A stretch of DNA of 31,844 nucleotides from Holosporaceae bacterium (GTDB lineage: Bacteria; Pseudomonadota; Alphaproteobacteria; UBA3830): the NCBI GenBank assembly GCA_031258475.1, contig JAIRMS010000064.1, positions 1 through 31,844 on the forward strand, read 5' to 3'. The first letter of the stretch is position 1; every line of letters begins with the position of its first letter. The position numbers and the translations under genes are program-made. This document shows, piece after piece, positions 24,067 to 31,844 of this stretch. Under the pieces are notes generated by a model. It had not been told where the DNA came from. It worked only from the letters and a program-made list of their open reading frames with translations, and made no database searches.

Positions 24067-25391
24067 CGCTGTTTTCCCATAATGGACGCCATTTTCATTA
24101 TTCCATTCTTTTTTATTTTTTTAAACATGTCGAGTGCACCTTCGTATTGTTTAACTAATTTATTCACTTCTTGAACGGTACTCCCCGCCCCTGCTGCAAT
24201 TCTTTTTTTTCTGGATCCGTTCAGTAGTTTATGATTTCTTTTTTCTTTTCTGGTCATGGATCTGATTATGGCCAGATTTTTTGCGACCGTTTTGTCTGAT
24301 ACTCCATTGATTTCCATCAAATTTTCAAGCTGTTGACTTTGCGGAAGCATTTTCAGGATCGTTTTCAATCCGCCCAATTTAGACATTTTCTCCAGCTGCG
24401 CGGCAAAATCGTCGAACGTAAAGATTCCAGCCTGCATTTTTTTGGCCGCTTCTTCCTCTTCCTCCCTTGAAAAATTCTCCTGCGCTTTTTCCACGAGAGA
24501 AACCACGTCCCCCATGCCCAAAAGTCTGCCAACAATTCTTTCGGCATCGAAAAATTCCATGTCGTCGAGTTGTTCTCCGGTGCACAAAAATTTTATCTCA
24601 CACCCGGTGACAACTCGCATCGACAGCGCCACCCCACCACGCGCATCTCCGTCAACCCGCGTCAGAATTACGCCTGAAATAGGGAGAGCTTCGGAAAATC
24701 TCCTGGCTATATTCAAAGCATCCTGTCCGGTCATGATGTCGACGACCAGAATAATCTCGTCCGCTTCGATAATCCCGTTGATTTGCTGCAATTCATGCAT
24801 TTTGACTTCGTCAATGTGAAGCCGCCCCGCCGTATCCAGGATCAAAGCGTCTGCGTTTTCTCTTTTAAAAGTCCCGAGAGCCGACCGACATATCTCGTCT
24901 ACATTTTCGCAGGATGGCGCAAAAATGCTTCCGTTGATTTTATCCGAAAGCACCTGTAGCTGCCGAATGGCCGCGGGGCGGTATATGTCTGTGGATGCTA
25001 TTACGACCTTTTTATTTTTCTTCGAAAAGAATTTGGCCAGCTTTCCAGCTGTCGTCGTTTTTCCAGCCCCCTGCAGTCCGACCATCATTATTTTGCGCGG
25101 TTTTCCGCTCAGTTCCATTTGATTGGATTTTCCAAGCAATTCGACGAGACGATCGTGAACTATTTTCGTTATCGCCTGCGATGGAGAAATCGATCTAATT
25201 ACGTTTTGGCCAATGGCTTTTTCTTTTACTTCAGCGACGAATTTTTTGGCGACCTCCAGAGAAACGTCCGCCTCCAGAAGAGCTATTCTAATTCCGCGCA
25301 GCGCTTCGTCCACGTCGGATTCTTTCAAAACCCCGTTTCTGCGCAGCTTTTCAAAAATATCGGAGACCCTGCTGGTGAAAGAATCAAACAT
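24063..25391 (-). CDS. ffh: Signal recognition particle protein Ffh (SRP54)
   Basis: The SRP GTPase, with 4.5S RNA, delivers nascent membrane proteins to FtsY and the translocon. The 442 aa show the N-domain helices (LLEADVSLEVAKKF), then the G-domain with P-loop GLQGAGKTTTAGKLA at about residue 105, ASTDIYRPAA (G2), LDTAGRLH (G3) near 190, TRVDGDARGG (G4) and the closing GMGDVVSLVEKA. The Met/Lys-rich M-domain that binds RNA and signal peptides follows (TRKEKRNHKLLNGSRKKRIA). The start has GAGG 4 bases upstream. No SRP RNA is visible in the window, including the 230 bp ahead of the gene. Confidence 0.97.
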   Translation of the reverse strand: MFDSFTSRVSDIFEKLRRNGVLKESDVDEALRGIRIALLEADVSLEVAKKFVAEVKEKAIGQNVIRSISPSQAITKIVHDRLVELLGKSNQMELSGKPRKIMMVGLQGAGKTTTAGKLAKFFSKKNKKVVIASTDIYRPAAIRQLQVLSDKINGSIFAPSCENVDEICRSALGTFKRENADALILDTAGRLHIDEVKMHELQQINGIIEADEIILVVDIMTGQDALNIARRFSEALPISGVILTRVDGDARGGVALSMRVVTGCEIKFLCTGEQLDDMEFFDAERIVGRLLGMGDVVSLVEKAQENFSREEEEEAAKKMQAGIFTFDDFAAQLEKMSKLGGLKTILKMLPQSQQLENLMEINGVSDKTVAKNLAIIRSMTRKEKRNHKLLNGSRKKRIAAGAGSTVQEVNKLVKQYEGALDMFKKIKKNGIMKMASIMGKQR

Positions 25392-25416
25392 TTTGCCTCA
25401 TTCTTTGCTTGCTTCA

Positions 25417-25445
25417 CTGATAAGTTGTTTCATGCCTAAAGTCAA
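25417..25445 (-). promoter_or_regulatory. Probable sigma-70 promoter of ffh and the ten-gene run
   Basis: On the minus strand TTGACT (25445-25440) is followed by a 17-bp spacer and TATCAG (25422-25417), about 25 bp before the ffh start. The -35 matches the consensus at 5 of 6 bases and the -10 at 4 of 6. The remaining part of the 25446-25621 interval is non-coding as far as I can see: no SRP RNA signature, only short weak inverted repeats. Confidence 0.5.
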
Positions 25446-25621
25446 GATCGAAACGCGTTACGTCCCTCCACATGATTGATCGAGCAAGTTCTGAGGAGTA
25501 TACGAATACAATATATGTAGAGAAATAAGCATTTCTTGGCTTGCAACTCCACATGTGTAGCCCCTAAAGGCATATTTTCTCTGGCATTTTCAAAAATCAT
25601 GGTGTAACATCTGCCGGCCGT

Positions 25622-25696
25622 TGGGATGTAGCCAAGTGGTAAGGCAGTTGGTTTTGGTCCAGCCATTCGTGGGTTCGAATCCTACCATCCCAGCCA
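25622..25696 (+). tRNA. tRNA-Gln (anticodon TTG)
   Basis: A complete 75-nt cloverleaf. The acceptor stem TGGGATG pairs with CATCCCA, followed by discriminator G and encoded CCA. The anticodon stem GTTGG/CCAGC (one G-T pair) holds the loop TTTTGGT, giving anticodon TTG. The T arm is GTGGG-TTCGAAT-CCTAC. It lies 29 bp ahead of ligA on the same strand. Confidence 0.95.
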
Positions 25697-25725
25697 TCTT
25701 TGTATGGTAAATTGCCCTGGGGATT

Positions 25726-27777
25726 ATGAGTTTTTCTGATAAAAAAAAACGCCATTCGGAATTATCCGATCAGTTAAGTCTATATTCAAAGCAGTATTAT
25801 ATTTTTGACGATCCCAGCGTCAGCGATTCAGAATACGACTCCTTGTATAATGAGCTTCTGGAAATAGAAAATGAATTTCCAGAACTAAAATCGCCGAAAA
25901 GTCCTTCTCAGAAAGTGGGGGCGGCGGCTCCAAAAAATTTTAAAAAAGTTTCGCATTCCACTCCCATGCTATCCCTGGAAAACGCCTACAATGAAGACGA
26001 TATCTCCAATTTTATTGATCGAGTGAAAAAACTTGCGAACGTTGAAAATGTAGATCTGGTTCTGGAGCCAAAGCTGGACGGTCTCTCCGCATCCATCGTT
26101 TATAAAAACGGAGTGCTGACTTCAGCTTCCACCAGAGGCGACGGAGTCGTTGGAGAGGACGTTACCCAAAATATTTTTACCATCGATTGCATTCCTAAAA
26201 AAATTGAAGATTTTCAAGAAACAGTTGAAATTCGCGGCGAAATCGTGATGCTAAAATCTGATTTTCAAGAATTGAACAGGCAACGCGAAAAAAATGGAGA
26301 AAAATTGTTCGCGAATCCGCGCAACGCAGCGGCGGGATCTCTTAGGCAATTGGATTCCAAAATCACTGCTTCGCGCAGACTGATGTTTTTCGCCTACGCA
26401 ATTGTTTCGGAACAAAATTCAAAATCAATCTCTTTTGCCTTTTCCACTCAGATGGAAATTCTACAGGCTTTGAAAAAATTCGGGTTTGTTATGTCGGACC
26501 ACATCGCGCTTTGCAAAAGCCAATCCGAAGCGTTGGAATTTTACAAAAAAATCGAGAAACAGCGAGCAGAGCTTGAATACGACATAGATGGAATAGTCTA
26601 TAAAATCAACGACTTATCTATTCAAAGAAAACTTGGAGCGTCCGTAAAATTTCCGCGTCACTCCATTGCCTATAAATTTCCTGCGGAAAAAGCTCAAACC
26701 ACTGTCCTGAATATCATTACCCAGGTCGGCAGAACCGGCACCATAACTCCGGTGGCGGAGTTAAAACCGGTCACAGTGGGAGGAGTCGTCGTTTCGCGGG
26801 CAACTCTACACAACAGAGATGAACTAGAAAAACGAGATATCAGAGTCGGAGATCGGGTTGTTCTGCAACGTGCCGGAGATGTTATTCCACAAATTCTGTA
26901 TCCGATTTTGGAAGAACGCCCAGCGGATTCGGTTCCGTTCCAATTCCCCGCCAACTGCCCATGCTGCCAATCGTCCCTTGTAAAAGAAGAAAGCGGAGTG
27001 GCCGTCAAATGTATAAATCTCAACTGCGAAGCGCAGTTGGTGGAAAGGTTGATACATTTCGTTTCTAAGCACGCCTTCGATATCGACGGATTGGGAGAGA
27101 AAAACATTCGCTTTCTATTTGAGAAGGGAATAATAAAAAGTCCCATAGATATTTTCTATATAGAAGATAGAAACAAAGATCTCTGTCTGGAAAATGCTGA
27201 TGGTTGGGGCGAATTGTCAGTTGAAAATCTTTTTAAATCGATAAACGCCGCCCGGGTAATATCTTTGGACAAATTCATCTATTCTCTCGGGATTCCTCAG
27301 GTCGGCAGAGCGGTATCCAAAGCGATCGCCAAATTTTTAAAAACCTACGATAATTTTTTTGATTGCATCAGGAATGGAGAGGGCGAGAAACTATGCGAAA
27401 TCCAGGGCATAGGAATTTCCATTGCGAAAGATTTCAATAGCTTTTTCTCCAACAGAGATAATTTGGAAATTGTTCAAAAGCTCTGCGGAGACGAAATTTC
27501 CAGCGGAATTATAAAAATTATAGACGTGGAATCTCTGGAAGATGAAATTTTTGCGGGACAATCCATTGTTTTCACTGGAAGTTTCAAAAAAATTTCAAGA
27601 GATGAGGCAAAAGAGCTCGCGGAAAAGTTCGGAGGGCGAGCCGCTTCGTCTGTTTCTGCAAAAACCTCTTTTGTGGTCGCGGGCGAAAACGCCGGGCAAA
27701 AGCTGGATCAAGCGAAAAAATTGGGAGTAAAAATCATATCCGAAGATGATTTTTTTAGAATGATAGAGAAAAAGTAA
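25726..27777 (+). CDS. ligA: NAD-dependent DNA ligase LigA
   Basis: LigA seals nicks in DNA using NAD, in replication and repair. The 683-aa protein is full length. The N-terminal Ia domain (YYIFDDPSVSDSEYDSLYNEL) binds NMN. The adenylation domain has the nucleophile Lys116 in LEPKLDGLSASI, followed by STRGDGVVGEDVT, EIRGEIVM and ELEYDIDGIVYKIN. The OB-fold (GRTGTITPVAEL) comes next, then a four-Cys zinc finger near residues 408-432 (CPCC...CINLNC), helix-hairpin-helix repeats (QVGRAVSKAIAKF, EIQGIGISIAKDF) and a C-terminal BRCT domain (IVFTGSFKKISRDEAKELAEKFGG). The ATG is preceded by a CTGGGGA ribosome site. Nothing is missing. Confidence 0.97.
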   Translation: MSFSDKKKRHSELSDQLSLYSKQYYIFDDPSVSDSEYDSLYNELLEIENEFPELKSPKSPSQKVGAAAPKNFKKVSHSTPMLSLENAYNEDDISNFIDRVKKLANVENVDLVLEPKLDGLSASIVYKNGVLTSASTRGDGVVGEDVTQNIFTIDCIPKKIEDFQETVEIRGEIVMLKSDFQELNRQREKNGEKLFANPRNAAAGSLRQLDSKITASRRLMFFAYAIVSEQNSKSISFAFSTQMEILQALKKFGFVMSDHIALCKSQSEALEFYKKIEKQRAELEYDIDGIVYKINDLSIQRKLGASVKFPRHSIAYKFPAEKAQTTVLNIITQVGRTGTITPVAELKPVTVGGVVVSRATLHNRDELEKRDIRVGDRVVLQRAGDVIPQILYPILEERPADSVPFQFPANCPCCQSSLVKEESGVAVKCINLNCEAQLVERLIHFVSKHAFDIDGLGEKNIRFLFEKGIIKSPIDIFYIEDRNKDLCLENADGWGELSVENLFKSINAARVISLDKFIYSLGIPQVGRAVSKAIAKFLKTYDNFFDCIRNGEGEKLCEIQGIGISIAKDFNSFFSNRDNLEIVQKLCGDEISSGIIKIIDVESLEDEIFAGQSIVFTGSFKKISRDEAKELAEKFGGRAASSVSAKTSFVVAGENAGQKLDQAKKLGVKIISEDDFFRMIEKK

Positions 27778-27849
27778 AAAATTCACGATATTAACTTTTC
27801 ATAAAAACTTTTTATTGCAGAATCCATTTGAATAGTGGGTTTTTGTATC

Positions 27850-30800
27850 ATGAGTTTTTTTAGTAATGCCGTGAAATTGATCAGTAGAAAAAAGAAAAAC
27901 ACCAAAGAAGAGATCTGCGAAAGCAATGATTTCTCAGAACAAAGTCAGGAATTTGATTTTTCTTTGCGCAATTATGCAAAGGAATCTTTTTCAGTACTTA
28001 TAGTAAGACCTTTGTCCGGGTACGTGCCTAAAATTATACGAATAACTTCTCTGATAATTATTGGAGGCATGGTTGGAGTAATTGCTGCGCTGATATTTTT
28101 TGGAATATTTCTGCAATTCGGATCTGTGGAAAATACTTTCATATCATCTTTGGTACAGAGTAGATTTGAAAAATTACTTCCAGATTCCGATCTATCAATG
28201 AAATCCGCCATGCTGCGCTGGAATGCCGATGTCGGAGCAATCGAAATTTTAATGAACAGAGTCAGATTGGACGATCTTTCCATGCCTCAGGTTTCTATTC
28301 TTCCGGATTATGAAGAATCGTTTAGGCAGCAGAGACTGGTGGCAAAGGCTATTTCCCTTGTGAATCCAAAAATTCATCTGGATATTGGAGACGATTTTAA
28401 AAACATTTCCCTGAATCCTAATTTTGAAAAGGGAGGAGAGAATAGAGCGCTTTTGGAGCCACTGACAACTTTCAGCAACCTGAATAATTTGCTGGATGAC
28501 AACCTTATTGTTAAATTCATAAACGCCAACGTTTCAATCGTCGAAAATGGAGTCAGCTGGAAATTTAAAAACGTCTATTGCGAGCATAAAATCGGGGATA
28601 AATTTCCAAGAGCCCTGGACTGCTCCATTTTCTTTCCTAGGCATGAATACGCTTCGAGCATATATTTAACAAGGCTAGACGGGGATGCAAAAAATAGATC
28701 GATCTACACTGTTAAGATAGATTCGTTGAATCCTTCCAGCATAAATTCTGCCTTTGCGAAGAGAAACACCCCAATAGATGGGAGGGTATTTTCGATAATA
28801 GACGGATATAATCTGCCTGTTTCAGGCACATTAAAGCTGAATTTTGAAGGAACAAAATTTTTAGGAGGTAAATTTGATTTAATCGGAGCAACGGGATCCA
28901 TAAAACTTCCGATTGAGAATACATTATCATTGAGTTTGGGCAAAAAGATAGATAATGGAAGTGTTTCCGGAAGCTTTTCGGAAAACGGCGCAAAAATAGA
29001 CTCCATCAATGTTTCCTATGGTAATTCTGGGCTGCAGCTGACTGGGATAGACGTGCCTATGAACGAGTTCAAATTTTTGGATGTGATTAATATAGACGGA
29101 ACATTAAGTTTGACGAATATCGACATTCAAGAGATGGAAAGCATTCTTCCAAAAAGTCTTTCTGAATCTGCGGTTGATGCACTTAAAAACTATCTTTCGG
29201 AGTTTAAGCTGGAACTTTTCAAATTCGATCTAAAAGGCCCCATCGCTTTCGGCAATAGAGTCGGCAGAGAAAAATTAAATATTGGTCAGGGAGTATTTCG
29301 GATAAAAGACGCCAAAATCCCCCTTGGAGAACATCTCGTCACCGACGTAAGCGCGACCGGAACCATATCAGACGATGGATTTGATATAAGACTAACAAGT
29401 GCAGTTTTCCACGATACGTTGATAAATAATGGAGTTTTCTTTGTATCAAATAAGGACGGTTCCTGGATAGGAAAAATAAACGCAGATGTCCCGATAAACG
29501 ACATTGCCGCCTACGCCAACTATGTCTCTCCAAAATTATCGTCGCTGCCCCTGGAAAAAATGCATATGAAAGGGATTGCAAATCTAGATATGAAGCTGGT
29601 GCGCGTGGAGGGAGATAATCAGCTGCAGCAGAGTGATCTTCCTTTTAGAATAGTTGAAGGAGAAGGCGTACTCAGATCTGATAACAATACAAAGGAACTG
29701 AAACTCGCCTGGAATGACGAAAAATTATCTGCAAGTGGAGATATGGTCACAGGTAAAAATAAAATAAGCCTAAGGGTAAATGAGAATTTTGCTAGCCATT
29801 CCGGAAATTGTGAATTCTTATTCATCTCAAATTCGGACTTTTTAAACGCTCTGATTCCTAACATCAGAATGTGCGACGGAAACTATGCACTGAAAATTAA
29901 TTCATCTTGGAAGGATAAGCTTGAAGAATACGATGTTAACTTGAATTTAAAAGACGCAACAATGATTCTTCCAATGATTGGAGACATCAAGTCGAGAAAA
30001 GACGATGGGCGCTTCACCGCGCATGTCGTGCACGACAACAAAAATTTTGAATTTTCCCAAATGATGTTGAAGACGCCAAACAGCCAAATTAGCGGGAAAA
30101 TGACCGTGGATGAAAATGGACGCCTTCTGAAATGTTCTCTGGATGAATTCGATATTAACGGAAGCTCTGCCAAAATAAATATTCTAAAAAAGGACGATTG
30201 TGTATTATTTTCCGCCGTTGGGGATTCTTTGGATGTTAGTAAAGTTTTCCAAGCTTCTGATTATGTTGATGAAAATATGAAGATATCGGCATATATAAAT
30301 CTAAAAGAGGCAATTATTTCCAATGTGCATAGGATTAAAAATGTCAAGGGCAATCTCGATATAAAAGATGGGAAAATCGTCGGTGGGGCCTGTTATTCGG
30401 TAATAGGAGATGATACGACGCTGGTTATAACAGCCAAGGATATAGAAGGAACCAATGATACCCTATTGTCGTTGTCTGCTTCAAACGCCGGCGAATTCCT
30501 GAAATATTTTAAAATTATGAACACAGTTCATGGAGGAAACATTAATGTGGTAATAAAGTCTTCCAAGGATGCAAACCAATCCCTGTCCGGAGCGTTCGAA
30601 GTAAGCGACTTTATCGTGCAAAACAATGCCCACTTGTTAAAATTGATATCTCTCTCATCAACTAGTTGGGTACCGAATGCTGAAAATTTGATGGTAGGAT
30701 TCAATTTTTGCATGGGAAATTTCACAATCGCTGATAAACAAATTATCATCGAAAACGGGAGAGCCATCAGCCCATCCATAGCGATATCCTACGGCGGATC

Positions 30801-31227
30801 ATTTGATAGAATGAACGATAATTTTGATATCACAGGAATATCGCTTCCAATGTCTTCCGTTTTAAACCATCAAAATTCAAATGGATCTCTGGTGGCTCGT
30901 TATCGCATTTCCGGTTCCCTTGGGATGCCGGCGATAGTTGTTAATCCTCTGGAATTCATTGGGAACGGCATTTTAAATGAAACGTTTGGCAATATGCTGC
31001 CGATAATAATGATGCCGCCGGAGGAAAGTATAAACGATAGCATCGTTCCGCCAGAAAACTCAACTGATCCATTCTTGCAGAGAGCCTTCGACGGAAAAGC
31101 GGCACAAGAGAAAAAGCACAAAAAATTACCTCTGCGCAGACAAAACACGGATAATAAATTCGGTATTAAAATAATTCGCGGAGTTGGAGGAAATATTATA
31201 CCTTTTGCGAAAGTAGCAAGAGCTTAA
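27850..31227 (+). CDS. AsmA/DUF3971-type (YhdP/TamB-like) membrane-anchored protein
   Basis: I start this 1,125-aa protein at the ATG at 27850 because a GTG five codons earlier has no ribosome site; the ATG has only a weak one. A cytoplasmic N-terminus of about 65 residues is followed by one membrane helix (IIRITSLIIIGGMVGVIAAL onwards, about residues 63-90). A very long periplasmic region comes next, made of beta-strand repeats with many SGSFSENG- and GNLDIKDGKIV-like turns. This fits the AsmA-like superfamily (YhdP, DUF3971 plus AsmA C-terminal), thought to carry phospholipids between the membranes. The C-terminal segment IRGVGGNIIPFAKVARA is encoded inside a perfect 62-bp inverted repeat. 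Function is inferred from architecture only. It lies 72 bp after ligA. Confidence 0.75.
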   Translation: MSFFSNAVKLISRKKKNTKEEICESNDFSEQSQEFDFSLRNYAKESFSVLIVRPLSGYVPKIIRITSLIIIGGMVGVIAALIFFGIFLQFGSVENTFISSLVQSRFEKLLPDSDLSMKSAMLRWNADVGAIEILMNRVRLDDLSMPQVSILPDYEESFRQQRLVAKAISLVNPKIHLDIGDDFKNISLNPNFEKGGENRALLEPLTTFSNLNNLLDDNLIVKFINANVSIVENGVSWKFKNVYCEHKIGDKFPRALDCSIFFPRHEYASSIYLTRLDGDAKNRSIYTVKIDSLNPSSINSAFAKRNTPIDGRVFSIIDGYNLPVSGTLKLNFEGTKFLGGKFDLIGATGSIKLPIENTLSLSLGKKIDNGSVSGSFSENGAKIDSINVSYGNSGLQLTGIDVPMNEFKFLDVINIDGTLSLTNIDIQEMESILPKSLSESAVDALKNYLSEFKLELFKFDLKGPIAFGNRVGREKLNIGQGVFRIKDAKIPLGEHLVTDVSATGTISDDGFDIRLTSAVFHDTLINNGVFFVSNKDGSWIGKINADVPINDIAAYANYVSPKLSSLPLEKMHMKGIANLDMKLVRVEGDNQLQQSDLPFRIVEGEGVLRSDNNTKELKLAWNDEKLSASGDMVTGKNKISLRVNENFASHSGNCEFLFISNSDFLNALIPNIRMCDGNYALKINSSWKDKLEEYDVNLNLKDATMILPMIGDIKSRKDDGRFTAHVVHDNKNFEFSQMMLKTPNSQISGKMTVDENGRLLKCSLDEFDINGSSAKINILKKDDCVLFSAVGDSLDVSKVFQASDYVDENMKISAYINLKEAIISNVHRIKNVKGNLDIKDGKIVGGACYSVIGDDTTLVITAKDIEGTNDTLLSLSASNAGEFLKYFKIMNTVHGGNINVVIKSSKDANQSLSGAFEVSDFIVQNNAHLLKLISLSSTSWVPNAENLMVGFNFCMGNFTIADKQIIIENGRAISPSIAISYGGSFDRMNDNFDITGISLPMSSVLNHQNSNGSLVARYRISGSLGMPAIVVNPLEFIGNGILNETFGNMLPIIMMPPEESINDSIVPPENSTDPFLQRAFDGKAAQEKKHKKLPLRRQNTDNKFGIKIIRGVGGNIIPFAKVARA

Positions 31228-31343
31228 AAAGTTAAAAAGAAAGAGGGAAACTCAAGCGTTTTAATTATGAGGTAAAAATGCTGAGTTTCCCTCTTTCTTT
31301 TTAACTTTTTAAGCTCTTGCTACTTTCGCAAAAGGTATAATAT
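31193..31343. repeat. Perfect 62-bp inverted repeat with 27-nt loop, covering two gene ends
   Basis: The arm 31193-31254 is the exact reverse complement of 31282-31343. The inner part (GAAAGAGGGAAACTCA with T-runs on both outer sides) looks like a normal bidirectional intrinsic terminator. The outer part encodes the last residues IIPFAKVARA and the TAA of the AsmA-like gene on the plus strand, and the same residues and stop of a minus-strand gene. The loop has a further weak pairing (GCGTTTT against AAAATGC). It should terminate both transcripts. The coding extension is far beyond what termination needs. Confidence 0.9.
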
Positions 31344-31719
31344 ATGCTCTTATTTCCTCTTCGTTCACTAAGCCGGCTGGAAAATCAATCCAATTTTGTA
31401 CCATCCAGGCTATCCAAATTCCCCTCAGTTCCGTCCACGATGGACTCCTTTTCTCTTCCCCGAAGCGGACCATTACAAATTGTTTGAGTTGTGGTCCACT
31501 AAAATGTGCAAGTTTTCTTGACATAATATCAAAATCAGGACCGCAGGTCGGTAGCATTCTATCCAAGCGCCTGTAAGAGCGTTGGCTTCTTCCGCAGGTG
31601 CCATCTAGATGAAAGTGCAGATCGGCAGATTTATCAATGCATATCTCGCGAGCTTTTTTTACAGAATCACGCAGTATGGCCTTCATACAAACAACGTCAT
31701 TTGAACAAATCGCACCCAA
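31309..31719 (-). CDS. Hypothetical protein, C-terminus shared with the AsmA-like protein
   Basis: I do not recognise this family. The frame is open from a TGA upstream of 31719. The first candidate starts are TTG at 31719 (weak GAAG site) and ATG at 31686 (no clear ribosome site), so the length is about 125-136 aa and a remnant of a longer gene is possible. The protein is soluble-looking, with Arg/Asp-rich segments (CGRSQRSYRRLDRMLPTCG), one His-rich patch (LHFHLDG) and several Trp (WTELRGIWIAWMVQNWIDF). No signal peptide, membrane helix or known motif was seen. The last ten residues, IIPFAKVARA, come from the inverted repeat and equal the end of the AsmA-like protein, so the original C-terminus may have been replaced. 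Confidence 0.5.
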   Translation of the reverse strand: MGAICSNDVVCMKAILRDSVKKAREICIDKSADLHFHLDGTCGRSQRSYRRLDRMLPTCGPDFDIMSRKLAHFSGPQLKQFVMVRFGEEKRSPSWTELRGIWIAWMVQNWIDFPAGLVNEEEIRAYIIPFAKVARA

Positions 31720-31759
31720 CGCTTCAATTCAATTACTACGTGCTAAAGCACGAAGAATG

Positions 31760-31844
31760 CTAAGGACCTAAAGGTTCGCCGGATGCGGATAAATCCTTCT
31801 TTTCGTCCCAAACTTTGAAGACAAAATCCTCATCTTTTTGGTCC
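31760..31844 (-). CDS. Partial reading frame at right edge (C-terminal 27 residues)
   Basis: An open minus-strand frame enters from the window edge and reads DQKDEDFVFKVWDEKKDLSA, then SGEPLGP and TAG (31760-31762). It is charged and hydrophilic, as many protein C-termini are. There is too little to identify, and the chance of a random frame this short is real. A small 6-bp stem-loop, CGTGCT/AGCACG (31739-31752), follows it. Confidence 0.3.
   Translation of the reverse strand, partial: DQKDEDFVFKVWDEKKDLSASGEPLGP

Noticed and set aside
25446..25621. Possible 4.5S SRP RNA or other small RNA upstream of ffh
   Set aside because: I looked for the conserved SRP RNA tetraloop region (GGTCCGGAAGGAAGCAGC-like) and a long hairpin and found neither.
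25442..25666. A 74-codon minus-strand frame upstream of ffh
   Set aside because: It starts inside the tRNA-Gln gene on the opposite strand and shows no ribosome site or family-like sequence, and the ffh promoter candidate lies just downstream of its stop.
1..31844. CRISPR array, phage module or toxin-antitoxin pair
   Set aside because: No regularly spaced repeats with unique spacers, no phage structural or integrase genes, and no small overlapping gene pair of that type were seen on either strand.

Overview
The window looks like chromosome from a host-associated alphaproteobacterium, possibly a Holosporales- or Rickettsiales-like intracellular lineage. The reasons are: the ruvC-ruvA-ruvB-tolQ-tolR-tolA-tolB order and the dnaG-rpoD pair, which are familiar from Alphaproteobacteria; modest GC content; signal-peptide proteins with leucine-rich or ankyrin repeats; decayed insertion sequences; and dispersed long palindromes built on a 'gattgccacgt...' core like those I recall from intracellular alphaproteobacteria. 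The lineage is an inference from gene order and style, not from a phylogenetic marker.

Left part (1-9800): a truncated IS1595-like end (1-118), a long hairpin repeat (146-304), a small secreted protein of unknown function, and a tkt-gap pair on the minus strand. On the plus strand follow tRNA-Pro(CGG), an RND efflux adaptor and its inner-membrane pump, and a second hairpin repeat (8532-8683). Next is a secreted ankyrin-type gene broken by a second, inverted, nearly identical IS1595-like element (8932-9674) whose transposase is itself damaged.

Middle (9840-25391): almost all genes are on the minus strand. Read in the direction of transcription there are two runs. The first is ffh, an acyltransferase-3, a TPR lipoprotein, ruvC, ruvA, ruvB, tolQ, tolR, tolA and tolB (25391 down to 16521); the genes mostly overlap or lie within about 20 bp, so one long transcript is plausible. 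The second is a phosphomannomutase/phosphoglucomutase, dnaG and rpoD (14853 down to 9840). Between the runs a plus-strand gene for a secreted leucine-rich-repeat protein converges on tolB, at the place where pal is often found.

Right part (25622-31844): tRNA-Gln(TTG), ligA and a 1,125-residue AsmA/DUF3971-type membrane protein on the plus strand. The last 10 codons and the terminator of that gene form one arm of a perfect 62-bp inverted repeat. The other arm supplies the last 10 codons of an unrecognised minus-strand gene, so two converging proteins end in the same residues. A small partial frame runs off the right edge.

The conserved genes serve central metabolism (tkt, gap, sugar phosphomutase), replication, repair and transcription (dnaG, rpoD, ligA, ruvCAB), envelope integrity (tolQRAB, AsmA-like protein, RND pump) and membrane targeting (ffh). 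The most unusual items are the coding palindrome at 31193-31343, the IS-broken ankyrin gene and the secreted LRR protein. I found no CRISPR array, prophage or clearly new multi-gene system.
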